NCBI GenBank assembly: GCA_025463005.1
Contig: JAOAPR010000097.1
Location: 62,001-126,000, forward strand
Direction of reading: 5' to 3'
Source of the DNA: Bryobacterales bacterium
GTDB lineage: Bacteria > Acidobacteriota > Terriglobia > Bryobacterales > Bryobacteraceae
DNA: 64,000 nucleotides
Shown: one piece after another, positions 17,964 through 25,986 of the stretch
Layout: every line of letters begins with the position of its first letter
Numbering within the stretch: position 1 is the first letter of the stretch
Translations under genes and position numbers: made by a program
The notes under the pieces: generated by a model
Seen by the model: the letters and a program-made list of their open reading frames with translations, nothing else
Told to the model about the DNA's origin: nothing
The model's database searches: none

Positions 17964-19139
17964 ATGGACCCATTAATTGACAATTCCAAACGAGAGTTTC
18001 TCCTCCGATCCGCAGTCCTGTGCGCAGGCTCGGTTCTTGGGGGCTCGCGCACCCTTTTTGCCCAACAGCCGGCGGCGCAGGGAAGCGGTCCGTATCCGAC
18101 GGAAGGAATGGCCGGGTATTCGGCGACGGGACCGCTTAAAGTGCTCAAGTTCCAGCGTCGGGCTCTCGGCCCGAAAGACGTCGCGATCAGGATTGACTAT
18201 TGTGGCGTGTGCCATTCTGACATTCACACCATCCACGGGGACTGGGGCAAGATCCAGTACCCGCAAATCGTGGGCCACGAACTCGCGGGGGAGGTCGTAG
18301 CCATTGGCACCGGTGTGAGCAAGTTCGACGTGGGCTCGCGTGTGGGTGTAGGAACGATGGTTGACTCTTGCAGGCATTGCCCCGAGTGCGCGCGCGGAGC
18401 TGAGAACTACTGCGAGAACGGCAACACGCAGACCTATGGGTCGAAAGATCGTGACGGATCGATCACTCAAGGCGGCTATTCGAAATTCATCGTCGTTGAC
18501 GAAGATTTCGTCCTTAGCATCCCGGCTTCAATCGACCTTGCCGAAGCGGGTCCGTTACTATGCGCCGGCGTCACGACCTATTCGCCCCTTCGCCACTGGG
18601 GTGTGGCGCCCGGAAAGAAGGTCGCGATCGCTGGATTAGGTGGTTTGGGACACTTGGCTGTGCAGTTCGCTACCAAGATGGGAGCCGATGTGACGGTGGT
18701 GACGACGTCGCCGGACAAGGTAGAAGATGCGCGCCGCTTTGGCGCAAAAGACGTTCTCATCAACAAAGACGGCGTTGATTTCTCAAAATACAAACGAGCC
18801 TTCGATTTCATTCTGGATACTATTCCCTACCAGCACGACCTGGACCGGTTCATTCCGCTGCTCAAGAGGGATGCAACTCTCTGCCGTGTCGGCGTCGGAA
18901 AACTCACGACGCCAAATCAATACGGCCAGATGACCACGGTACTGACCAGAACTGCCCTCGCCGGCTCAAACACCGGCGGCATTCGTGAGACCCAGGACAT
19001 GCTGGAGTTCTGCGCTGCTCAAAAGATCAAACCCCAGATCACAAAGATACCCATGGGCGGAGTCAACGACGCCTGGTCCAAGGTGATTGCGAAACAGGCA
19101 AGGTACCGTTTCGTTATGGATATGAATATGAACGGCTAA
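17964..19139 (+). CDS. Exported-looking zinc alcohol dehydrogenase (CAD-like)
   Basis: A 391-residue member of the cinnamyl-alcohol-dehydrogenase-like MDR group: CGVCHSD near 79, GHELAGEV near 100, structural-zinc CRHCPECARGAENYC near 134, and Rossmann GLGGLGHLAVQFA near 220. Unusually, the first 36 residues look like a Tat-type signal (SKREFLLRSAV, hydrophobic stretch, then LFAQQ). These enzymes normally use cytosolic NADP(H), so export would be puzzling; the Lys-Arg in place of Arg-Arg also makes the signal weak. It follows the first dehydrogenase by 31 bases. Confidence 0.9.
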   Translation: MDPLIDNSKREFLLRSAVLCAGSVLGGSRTLFAQQPAAQGSGPYPTEGMAGYSATGPLKVLKFQRRALGPKDVAIRIDYCGVCHSDIHTIHGDWGKIQYPQIVGHELAGEVVAIGTGVSKFDVGSRVGVGTMVDSCRHCPECARGAENYCENGNTQTYGSKDRDGSITQGGYSKFIVVDEDFVLSIPASIDLAEAGPLLCAGVTTYSPLRHWGVAPGKKVAIAGLGGLGHLAVQFATKMGADVTVVTTSPDKVEDARRFGAKDVLINKDGVDFSKYKRAFDFILDTIPYQHDLDRFIPLLKRDATLCRVGVGKLTTPNQYGQMTTVLTRTALAGSNTGGIRETQDMLEFCAAQKIKPQITKIPMGGVNDAWSKVIAKQARYRFVMDMNMNG

Positions 19140-19186
19140 CGGGGTACATACACTCTGCGCTCGGATTTTCACAGTTTTGAGGTTGC

Positions 19187-19876
19187 ATGAAAAGAACAAT
19201 TCTTGTTACCGGCGGCAATCGGGGCATTGGCCTTGCCATTGCGCGCCAACTCGCCGAACTTGGGAATGCGGTGCTCCTCGGATCGCGTGATCTCATGGCC
19301 GGCGAAAACGCCGCGAAATCCCTTCGTAGTCTCAACTTCGACGTCGAACCGGTGCATGTTGATCTTAACGATGCGGCAGCGATCGACGACGCCATCACCG
19401 GCATCGGCAAGTCTGGCCGCCAGATCGACACATTGGTCAATAACGCTGGAGTATTGCACGAAAAGCCGCTCCTCGAACTGACGGATGCAGAGATCGGCGA
19501 CTCGATTGCCGCGCACCTGACGGGTCCCCTTCGGCTCATCCGCTTGCTGGCGCCGAACATGATTGCGCGCGGATACGGCCGGATCGTCAATCTCTCATCC
19601 GGCTGGGGGTCATTCGCCGAAGGCATGGGCGGACCCGGCATGTATGGCGTGACGAAAGCCGCGCTGAACGCGCTCACCGTACGGCTCGCGAAAGAGCTTC
19701 CGTCCGCGGTCAAGGTGAACGCGATGTGTCCCGGCTGGGTGCGGACGCGGATGGGCGGAGATGGCGCGATGCGAAGCCCTGAAGAGGCAGCCGATACAGC
19801 AGTCTGGCTCGCGACATTGCCGGACGATGGTCCGACCGGCGGTTTTTTTCGGGACCGAAAGCCAATCGAATGGTGA
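19187..19876 (+). CDS. Short-chain dehydrogenase/reductase (SDR)
   Basis: A 229-residue classical [11 protein letters not shown] near 8, NNAG near 86, catalytic Ser in NLSSGWG and Tyr/Lys in YGVTK near 152, then [10 protein letters not shown]. It is of the carbonyl-reductase-like short type (ASRDL-like second strand, GSRDLMAGE). It lies 47 bases downstream of the exported-looking dehydrogenase. It ends [12 protein letters not shown], a usual C-terminus for this subgroup. Confidence 0.92.
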   Translation: MKRTILVTGGNRGIGLAIARQLAELGNAVLLGSRDLMAGENAAKSLRSLNFDVEPVHVDLNDAAAIDDAITGIGKSGRQIDTLVNNAGVLHEKPLLELTDAEIGDSIAAHLTGPLRLIRLLAPNMIARGYGRIVNLSSGWGSFAEGMGGPGMYGVTKAALNALTVRLAKELPSAVKVNAMCPGWVRTRMGGDGAMRSPEEAADTAVWLATLPDDGPTGGFFRDRKPIEW

Positions 19877-19948
19877 CGACTGACAACCGCTTCCGATGAG
19901 CAGGGCCGCCAAAGGCTAATCAAGCAAAAATGCCAATAGCAAAGGAGA

Positions 19949-20102
19949 ATGAACGTGGAAATCAAGAGATACGGTTCGAAGCCGTCCGGAAAAGGTCCAT
20001 CGGACTGAGGAGATCGCTTCGGCTGTCGCCTGGCTCTGTTCGGATGCGGCCTCATTCATGACAGGACACGCCATGGTCGTCGACTGCGGACAAACGGTGT
20101 AA
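19949..20102 (+). pseudogene. Chimeric debris: cupin start joined to SDR end
   Basis: From ATG 19949, preceded by AAAGGAG, the frame reads MNVEIKRYGSKPSGKGPSD then stops at 20006-20008; this mirrors the cupin start [19 protein letters not shown]. From 20004 another frame reads TEEIASAVAWLCSDAASF and ends GHAMVVDCGQTV with TAA at 20100-20102, mirroring the SDR end (KAEEIASAVLWLCSPGAGF...GHALAIDGG). So a second cupin-SDR unit, with the cupin first, lost everything between these points in one deletion. Neither part can be functional. Confidence 0.75.
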
Positions 20103-20132
20103 GCCACCGGCAATGTAAACGTGGAGAGTTCA

Positions 20133-20657
20133 ATGACCATGCAGAGATTTTCGCCTCACACCCGAACTGGAGCGCGAATGACCGGATCGAGCCCCGCGCA
20201 TTCTGGAGAGAGAAACCTGCATTTGACCGTGCTTATGCTGGCAGCTTGCCTCGTGCTTGGTTTAATTCCGCAGCAAGCTTCTTCTGAAGGGACACCTGAC
20301 ATGAAAATCAACATAACTGTCTCCGGCAAGACCGTGACTGCGACGATCATGGACAACCCGACCGCAAAGGACTTCGTTTCTCTGCTTCCCTTGACCATGT
20401 CTATGAAGGACCTCTTCGGGCGGGAGAAGTTCGGCCATTTGCAAAGAGCGCTTTCAGGAAAGGGTCCGCGCACGAGCACGTATGAGGTTGGCGACATCGC
20501 CTACTGGTCTCCGACTCACGATTTCGCGGTTTACTACCACCAGGATGGGGAGACGATTCCGTCGCCAGGAATTATACCGATCGGAAAAATCAAAGGTGGC
20601 GCGGAAGTCTTCAACGTGCCTGGCTCTGTGGAAGTGACCATTGAGATTGCCAAATAG
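20133..20657 (+). CDS. Secreted cyclophilin-like fold protein
   Basis: A protein of 174 residues from ATG 20133, chosen because GGAGAG lies just before it. A hydrophobic segment (LTVLMLAACLVLGLIPQQAS) near 30-50 looks like a signal peptide, though the charged region ahead of it is long. The mature part (MKINITVSGKTVTATIMDN, DFVSLLPLTMSMKDLFGREK, DIAYWSPTHDFAVYYHQDG) matches the bacterial cyclophilin-like family, small beta-barrels of unproven activity often found beside oxidoreductases. Its leader GTGGAGAGTTC-ATG is almost identical to that of the next gene. Confidence 0.85.
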   Translation: MTMQRFSPHTRTGARMTGSSPAHSGERNLHLTVLMLAACLVLGLIPQQASSEGTPDMKINITVSGKTVTATIMDNPTAKDFVSLLPLTMSMKDLFGREKFGHLQRALSGKGPRTSTYEVGDIAYWSPTHDFAVYYHQDGETIPSPGIIPIGKIKGGAEVFNVPGSVEVTIEIAK

Positions 20658-20720
20658 AGGTTAGCTAGGCGCAGGCCGCCGGACAAGGTGATAACCAGGG
20701 TTTCAAATGTGGAGAGTTCG

Positions 20721-21713
20721 ATGAGTATGCAGCGTGTGATCGTCAATGTCTTCGGCGGACCGGACCAGTTGACGGTTGAAGAAGTGACCGAACCGCTGCG
20801 GCTGGGTCCGGGGCAACTGCTCATTGATGTGGAAGCAGCAGGCGTCAACTACCTTGACATATATCAGCGTAAAGGCCTCTCGCCGGTTTCGCTGCCCTTC
20901 ACACCGGGATTGGAGGGCGTCGGGCGGGTGCGCGAGATTGGCGAAGGCGGCGCCCGCAACAGTCTTGCCGTCGGAGACCGGGTGGCATGGATCAATTCGC
21001 CCGGAGTCTATGCTAGTCAGGTCCTTGTCCCCGCTGCAGAAGCGATTCCTGTGCCACAGGCCTTTACGACGGCGCAGGCTCTCCTGTTCCAGGGCATCAC
21101 GGCGCAGTACCTTGTGAGCGAATACCGCATGGTGCGTCCTGGCGACCGGGTGCTCGTCCACGCGGCGGCGGGCGGCGTTGGGCAACTCCTGGTTCAATGG
21201 CTCAAGCATCTCGGAGCCTGGGTCGTCGGCACCACATCCAGTGATGTCAAAGCAGCCGCTATTCGCGCCGTTGGCGCAGACGCTGTCATCAACTACGGAC
21301 AGGATTACGGGTTCCTAGACGAGTTGCTGTCGTTGACAGGCGGGAATGGTGTGGACCTTGCCTTCGATGCTGTCGGCGCGGCCACTCTCGCGACAACACT
21401 GAAAGCGCTGGCAAGAGGCGGGACCGCCGTTTCCTACGGCTCGGCATCGGGACCTCCGCCTGCCATCGAACCGCGGCAGCTTGTTCCGAAGTGCGCGCGC
21501 CTCGCCGGCGCGGCGCTTTTCACTTATGTCGCCGACCCCTCCGAGCTTCAGCGGCGCGCAGCGGTCGTTGTGGATGCAATCCAGTCCGGCTGGCTGCGCA
21601 TGGGCGAAGGGACGGCCTACGCGCTCGCAGACGTCGCAGAAGCGCACCGCGCCATCGAAGGGCGCGGAACACAAGGCAAGCTTTACCTCACGCCGAAACC
21701 GAAAACACCGTAA
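20721..21713 (+). CDS. Quinone oxidoreductase-type MDR enzyme
   Basis: An NADPH:quinone reductase-like protein of about 330 residues. The zinc-free MDR pattern is clear: AGVNYLDIYQRKG near 37, PGLEGVGRV, and Rossmann HAAAGGVGQLLVQWLKHLGA near 140. ATG 20721 is preferred over the upstream start at 20688 because GGAGAG precedes it by 4 bases and because the 24-base start region repeats that of the cyclophilin-like gene at 21 of 24 positions. It fits one-electron-safe reduction of quinones or enones in a detoxification cassette. Confidence 0.92.
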   Translation: MSMQRVIVNVFGGPDQLTVEEVTEPLRLGPGQLLIDVEAAGVNYLDIYQRKGLSPVSLPFTPGLEGVGRVREIGEGGARNSLAVGDRVAWINSPGVYASQVLVPAAEAIPVPQAFTTAQALLFQGITAQYLVSEYRMVRPGDRVLVHAAAGGVGQLLVQWLKHLGAWVVGTTSSDVKAAAIRAVGADAVINYGQDYGFLDELLSLTGGNGVDLAFDAVGAATLATTLKALARGGTAVSYGSASGPPPAIEPRQLVPKCARLAGAALFTYVADPSELQRRAAVVVDAIQSGWLRMGEGTAYALADVAEAHRAIEGRGTQGKLYLTPKPKTP

Positions 21714-21737
21714 ACACAAGCACCGCAGGAAGTCGAA

Positions 21738-22418
21738 ATGAGACCCCACATTATTTGCCACATGCTCTCCTCCGTGGATGGGAAGATCGATGGCGCGTCT
21801 CTCAAAGCGGTCACCACTCCGGTGGACTACGAGGCAACCGGCACGAAGCTCGAAGGCGACGCCTGGGTCTGCGGGCGCACAACCATGGAACAGCACTTCG
21901 CTGAGGATGAGCCCTTCTTGTCCGCGTCGAACCGTCCCGCAGGACCGCAGCCGGTGCACGTCGCGCGCAAGGCGAAATCGTATGCGATCTCTGTTGACAC
22001 CACCGGCAAACTCCGGTGGGCCAGCGGCGATATTGACGGCGATCACCTAATTTGCATTGTGAGCGAACGCGCGCCGGACGACTATCTTTCGATGCTCGGG
22101 GACACTGGCATCTCTTACGTCGTGGCCGGCAAGTCCGCGGTTGACCTTGTCAAAGCCGTGAACCTACTCGGCGAGCACTTTGGAATTCGGCGGTTGCTGC
22201 TCGAAGGCGGCGGTCACATCAATGGCGCATTCCTCCAGGTGGGCCTTGTCGATGAAGTGAGCCTGTTGCTGGTGCCGGGCATCGACGGACGTCGCGAAAT
22301 TCCGGCGGTTTTCGACGGCATGGACTCCGCACGTAAAGCCGCTGTCCCGCTCAAACTCAAATCGATAGAACGCCGCGATAAAGACGCGCTCTGGCTTCGG
22401 TACGAAGTTGTCCGGTGA
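21738..22418 (+). CDS. RibD C-terminal / dihydrofolate reductase-fold protein
   Basis: A 226-residue stand-alone reductase domain of the RibD-C family. Key features are HMLSSVDGKIDG at the N-terminus, WVCGRTTMEQH near 45, and the nucleotide-binding LLLEGGGHINGAFLQVGLVDE near 155. Such proteins use NADPH; the true substrate is usually unknown outside riboflavin synthesis, and no deaminase domain or rib genes are nearby. It ends the redox set. Confidence 0.9.
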   Translation: MRPHIICHMLSSVDGKIDGASLKAVTTPVDYEATGTKLEGDAWVCGRTTMEQHFAEDEPFLSASNRPAGPQPVHVARKAKSYAISVDTTGKLRWASGDIDGDHLICIVSERAPDDYLSMLGDTGISYVVAGKSAVDLVKAVNLLGEHFGIRRLLLEGGGHINGAFLQVGLVDEVSLLLVPGIDGRREIPAVFDGMDSARKAAVPLKLKSIERRDKDALWLRYEVVR

Positions 22419-22563
22419 ACGCCCGCATCGACAAAACAGCCGTCCAGCTTTGGATCACACGCGCCCAGCTTGCCAAACACGGCGTAGTGTCTTTATACAA
22501 ATAATATAAATATGGCATCCGATTAGCCTTACGCCTGTGTTAACCATCTAGACCAAAACATAT

Positions 22564-22592
22564 TTGACATAATCGCGCGAATCGCATATAAA
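22564..22592 (+). promoter_or_regulatory. Strong sigma-70-type promoter
   Basis: TTGACA at 22564-22569, exactly 17 bases, then TATAAA at 22587-22592, close to the ideal housekeeping promoter. It lies in an otherwise gene-free gap (22419-22790) and would drive the two small genes from 22791, leaving a leader of nearly 190 bases. No riboswitch was recognised in that leader. Confidence 0.55.
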
Positions 22593-22790
22593 TGATTCCA
22601 CGCAAGGCGTATTACCACGGCGCGTCGGTTTCCACTTGTTTCACGACCGCCGGTAGATCGCGCCACCTGCAAAAACAACCTTCGTTGTCGCTTCTTTGTT
22701 GCGATGTTTGCGATGGCGGCCCCGGGTTGTTTGCATCTCGCCGACGCGAACATCCATTCGTTGTTAACGTTTAACGCGTTGAGGAGAACT

Positions 22791-22976
22791 ATGCCCTACG
22801 TACACGGACGCAATCCCGCAGACGTCAAAACGGATCGTTTGCTTCGCAAGATCTTCGGCCTTCAGCCAAAGCCCACGATGGCGAAAGTAGCGATGCCGAA
22901 ACCGGTGAAGATTCCCCAGCCTGCGAACCAGATCACGGTAAAATTCCCGGATTCCCGCCAGGAAACGTCGCGTTGA
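22791..22976 (+). CDS. Small Pro/Lys-rich protein of unknown function
   Basis: A 61-residue protein (MPYVHGRNPADVKTDRLLRK start) with a good GAGGAG site before the ATG. The middle is rich in Lys-Pro (MAKVAMPKPVKIPQPAN). No family is recognised. Its TGA overlaps the TTG start of the repeat-protein gene, so the two are translationally coupled. The near-consensus promoter upstream suggests strong expression. Confidence 0.6.
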   Translation: MPYVHGRNPADVKTDRLLRKIFGLQPKPTMAKVAMPKPVKIPQPANQITVKFPDSRQETSR

Positions 22977-23836
22977 AAAGCATCTTTGCAAAATCTTCCC
23001 GCCGCTCCAAAGCGGAGACTACCCTGAAACGTTTGGGGATAGAGTACGAGAAGCGTCCCGATGGCACCCTGTTCGTGCCGGGAGACGTGCATCTCTCATG
23101 CAAGGGCTTGGGCTCGCTTCCAGACCTGTCCTCCGTTGCAGTTGGCGGTTCATTCCATTGCGACACCAATAAGCTGACTTCGCTCCGAGGCGCTCCGCAG
23201 ACCGTCGGGGGCAGTTTCAATTGCATCGCCAACCAGCTGACCTCACTTGAAGGCGCACCGCGCGATATTGGACTGGATTTTAATTGCGGCTACAACCAGC
23301 TGACCTCGCTCGAAGGTGCACCCCATTCAGTTGGTTGTTCCTTCAGCTGCGACGGCAATAAACTGACCTCGCTCAAAGGCGCCCCCTTTACGGTAGGAAG
23401 TTTCTTCAGTTGCGGCCATAATCATTTGACCTCGCTTGAAGGCGCACCGCAGACCGTCGGGGGCGACTTCACCTGCTGTGGCAACAAGCTGACGTCGATG
23501 GCAGGAGCCCCGCGCATCGTCAGGGGCGACTTCGTTTGCCATGATAACAAGCTGACGTCGCTGGACGGCGCTCCGTCTTCCGTGGGCGGCAGGCTCATTT
23601 GCTGCCACAATGAGCTTGCTTCGCTTGTCGGCGACCCGATGAAAGTCGAGAGCGCCCTCGATTATTATTCCTGGGCCGCAGTGAAGGAAAGGTTGCGCAT
23701 GGCGCCCGTGATCCTGGCGCGGCAGGGACAACCAGACTTAGACGAGATGACGGCGCTGCAGAAACCACTAACGGTCAAAAAGCCGCTCAGCCTGAAAACG
23801 TCGCGCGGACGGCAGCCCCACTGGTGGAGTCGCTGA
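22973..23836 (+). CDS. Phage-type leucine-rich repeat protein
   Basis: A 287-residue protein with TTG start overlapping the previous stop. After a short N-terminal region (LKRLGIEYEKRPDGTLFVPG), residues 66-230 consist of eight 21-residue repeats of the form N-x-LTSL-x-GAP-x2-VGG-x-F-x-C. This Leu/Cys repeat is common in phage and prophage genomes, where its job is unclear; binding of a host or phage protein is likely. The C-terminal 55 residues are basic and unrelated. It lies inside an integrated element, which fits a mobile origin. Confidence 0.8.
   Translation: MKSIFAKSSRRSKAETTLKRLGIEYEKRPDGTLFVPGDVHLSCKGLGSLPDLSSVAVGGSFHCDTNKLTSLRGAPQTVGGSFNCIANQLTSLEGAPRDIGLDFNCGYNQLTSLEGAPHSVGCSFSCDGNKLTSLKGAPFTVGSFFSCGHNHLTSLEGAPQTVGGDFTCCGNKLTSMAGAPRIVRGDFVCHDNKLTSLDGAPSSVGGRLICCHNELASLVGDPMKVESALDYYSWAAVKERLRMAPVILARQGQPDLDEMTALQKPLTVKKPLSLKTSRGRQPHWWSR
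23168..23655 (+). repeat. 63-bp coding tandem repeat (LRR units)
   Basis: About eight in-frame units of 63 bases, each encoding a 21-residue leucine-rich unit with central LTSLxGAP. Units differ at many positions, so the array is old rather than a recent slippage product; the last unit (NELASLVGDP) is degenerate. Confidence 0.8.
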
Positions 23837-23837
23837 C

Positions 23838-24232
23838 ATGGTTTTCGCTTTCAAAAAGCCGCCGACCGAATCCCGGCAAGCCCTGAAAGAATGGGGCATA
23901 CCCTACAAAAATCGCTGGGACGGAACGCTGTTCGTGCCGGGACAGTCGATGGTGCGCTCCGGATATATAGCACTCCGCAACTTGAACAGCGCTTGGCCGC
24001 GGGGCATGTCAGGCACGCCGGAAAGACCGGTGTGCGGCGGAAGATCTTCCGGATTGATGCACCCATCGACCGCGACGCCTTCAGCCTTGTCGCTCAAGCC
24101 TTCTTCATCTGGAACGATGACCTGAAAACGTATTTCAGCGAAACGCTGCCGGTCAAGCCATGGAAATCTTTGTACCGATTTTGTACCGAGACCCTGCTTT
24201 TGATGCCTTTGAGGACTTCAGTGACATTGTAG
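23838..24232 (+). pseudogene. Frameshifted paralogue of the repeat protein's N-terminal region
   Basis: From ATG 23838 the frame reads LKEWGIPYKNRWDGTLFVPG, matching LKRLGIEYEKRPDGTLFVPG of the upstream repeat protein, but then loses sense. A second frame becomes protein-like from about 23970 (IYSTPQLEQRLAAGHV, then APIDRDAFSLVAQAFFIWND) and runs to TAG near 24232 inside att site 2. No LTSL repeats are present. A frameshift, perhaps with deletion, lies around 23940-23970. A real programmed shift is less likely. Confidence 0.55.
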
Positions 24233-24355
24233 AATCAATAAGTTGTGATGGTGCAGAATCTTGTCAAGTTCGTGGTTCGAATCCATGCCGGGGAGCCAAC
24301 CTTTGAATTCAATAGTTTAGAAGACCGCTGCTATTTTTCTGTACGGATTTTGTAC
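24169..24355 (+). repeat. att-like site 2: tRNA 3' end with arm repeats
   Basis: Core 24263-24298 matches site 1 at 34 of 36 positions and has the T loop TTCGAAT. The left arm TTTGTACCGATTTTGTACC starts at 24169, again exactly 94 bases before the core; the right arm TGTACGGATTTTGTAC is at 24340-24355, 42 bases after it (43 at site 1). Similarity continues to a GCATGGATT...AAAATCGAATC block at 24412-24432, as at 13825. It separates the redox cassette from the 1 kb segment. Confidence 0.8.
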
Positions 24356-24511
24356 CGCGCGTCGATAGCACGCGGCGTGAACTCACTGACGCTATTAGAT
24401 GAGCGCGCTGAGCATGGATTCGAAAATCGAATCCGACAAATGCAATGACGCGTTGAGAGGTTTGCCGCCCAGCGGCTTCCAATAGGCCCTGTACGTGTCA
24501 TAGGATTCCCA

Positions 24512-25027
24512 TCATCTCCGGGAACCACGCACACATAGCGCTCTCTTGTTGGTGTAGAACCAGAGTTCGTCACCGTTGAAAACCCGCCCTTCGTTGAAAT
24601 CGAAGCGTGACGCATACCCTGAAGGACGCCCTCGATCATCCAATAAACGAGTACTGCTCCATTGATTACCGGTCAAGAACAAGTTCCCCTTTACGTGAAA
24701 TGTGAAAGGTCTACCTGCACCTGGGCCGGCTCGTCCTCGTGCGGTGGCGTTCTTGTCGTAGATTCCTTCCAGCTCCCCGATCGCTGCGAGCCGCCAGTCA
24801 GAGTACCCGGCCAATCGCAGATCGCGGCAGTACTTCATCGCCTTGTTCCAACTCAGGTCTTTACCGTTGTCGCTCCCGGCCCACATGAGTCCAGTAGAGG
24901 GATCGGTCCAATACCCGCTGGCTTGAGTTTCCTGTGCGTGCCCGTGTTCCGCCGCGGAGGACAGGCCCCAGGCGATCATGGCGGCAGCGAATAGCGGCAC
25001 CTGGACAAGCTTCGATGGCCGGTTCAT
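24512..25027 (-). CDS. Exported DUF1566 protein
   Basis: A protein of 171 residues from ATG 25027, chosen because GGAGCAGG precedes it and a signal peptide then follows (VPLFAAAMIAWGLSSAAEHG, cut near HAQ). The mature part has WTDPSTGLMWAGSDNGKDLSW, KYCRDLRLAGYSDWRLA and ELEGIYD, the DUF1566/Lcl pattern of secreted, possibly surface-binding C-type-lectin-like domains. It is the only gene in a 1 kb segment between two att-like sites, so it may be cargo of a minimal mobile element. Confidence 0.85.
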   Translation of the reverse strand: MNRPSKLVQVPLFAAAMIAWGLSSAAEHGHAQETQASGYWTDPSTGLMWAGSDNGKDLSWNKAMKYCRDLRLAGYSDWRLAAIGELEGIYDKNATARGRAGPGAGRPFTFHVKGNLFLTGNQWSSTRLLDDRGRPSGYASRFDFNEGRVFNGDELWFYTNKRALCVRGSRR

Positions 25028-25202
25028 GATGCCTGCTCCAAATTTGAGAAAGGACGAGACGCCGTATTGCAAGAGCTCACCATGTCGAGGATCTTCAACG
25101 GAAGATCGGTTTGCATTACGTTTAGTAAAACACAACGCTCGTCCATTGCAGGATGTCTACGCTCCCAGGGCAGGACTGTGGGAGAACGGCGAAACTTTCT
25201 GA

Positions 25203-25330
25203 TGTACCGATTTTGTACCAGGTGCTTGCTTTTGATGCTTTTGACGACTTCAGTGTCTTTGTGAAATCAATAAATTATGCAACATCTAAAGCCCGTCAAT
25301 AATGTGGTTCGAATCCATGCCGGGGAGCCA
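25203..25330 (+). repeat. att-like site 3: end of the tRNA-linked array
   Basis: Left arm TGTACCGATTTTGTACC starts at 25203 and the core 25295-25330 ends with the same tRNA 3' sequence (GGTTCGAATCCATGCCGGGG then AGCCA). Arm-to-core spacing is again 94 bases. No arm repeat follows the core, unlike sites 1 and 2, which suggests the chromosome resumes here, as expected of the distal attR. Confidence 0.75.
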
Positions 25331-25474
25331 CGAAATCCGGTGGGAATCCACCCTGGGGTCAAAGCACGCTCTCGCCGTGAAGCGTCCGCTTTGGCGCAAG
25401 ATCCTTTGGCATTTCCCGATCGTTTGCGATCGCAGAGCCGAAGAATCAAATTGCGTGGGACACTCGAAGATTGA

Positions 25475-25984
25475 ATGGACGACCATCGGCCACTTTGCAC
25501 CTCGCTTCTAGCGAAGATCCACGAGCAATTCGAGCGAACCGGCCACCTGATCAACCTCCTTCCGGCAGACCGGCTGGACTGGTCGCCGGCCATTCCGGGT
25601 ACTTGGCCACTGGGTATGCTCCTTGGTCATCTCCTCGATTGCGCGGCCGGATTCTGCGCAGCTCTGGCCGCTTTCGAACCTCAGCGTCTGGCCCATTTCG
25701 CCCAACTCCGGGAACTACCGGTGAATCACCGCTGCTCGCCTGCGGAGGCCGCTAGCCGAATGGTGATTTATCAGGGACACGTCGAGGATGGCTTCGCGCG
25801 GCTTACCGACGTTGACCTCGGCCGGCAACTGTCCACCGTCTTCGTGAACCAGGGGGAAAGTCTTCTGACTCTGCTATTGGGGAATCTGGAGCACCTCATC
25901 AACCACAAGCACCAGTTGTTCACGTACTTGAAGCTGCTAGGCGTGGAGGTGACCAGCCGGGATCTTTATCACTTTCGCGGATAG
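25475..25984 (+). CDS. DinB-superfamily protein
   Basis: A 169-residue four-helix protein of the DinB/YfiT metalloenzyme-like superfamily. The helix with LLGHLLDCAAGF near 50 and the later NLEHLINHKHQL near 140 supply the His residues that bind a metal in this family. Members include thiol transferases and stress proteins; the role here is unknown. It is the first gene after the last att-like site and so probably backbone. There is no strong ribosome binding site. Confidence 0.85.
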   Translation: MDDHRPLCTSLLAKIHEQFERTGHLINLLPADRLDWSPAIPGTWPLGMLLGHLLDCAAGFCAALAAFEPQRLAHFAQLRELPVNHRCSPAEAASRMVIYQGHVEDGFARLTDVDLGRQLSTVFVNQGESLLTLLLGNLEHLINHKHQLFTYLKLLGVEVTSRDLYHFRG

Positions 25985-25986
25985 AG

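Noticed and set aside
23168-23655. CRISPR-like array
   Set aside because: The 63-base periodic pattern is in-frame protein repeats without spacers.
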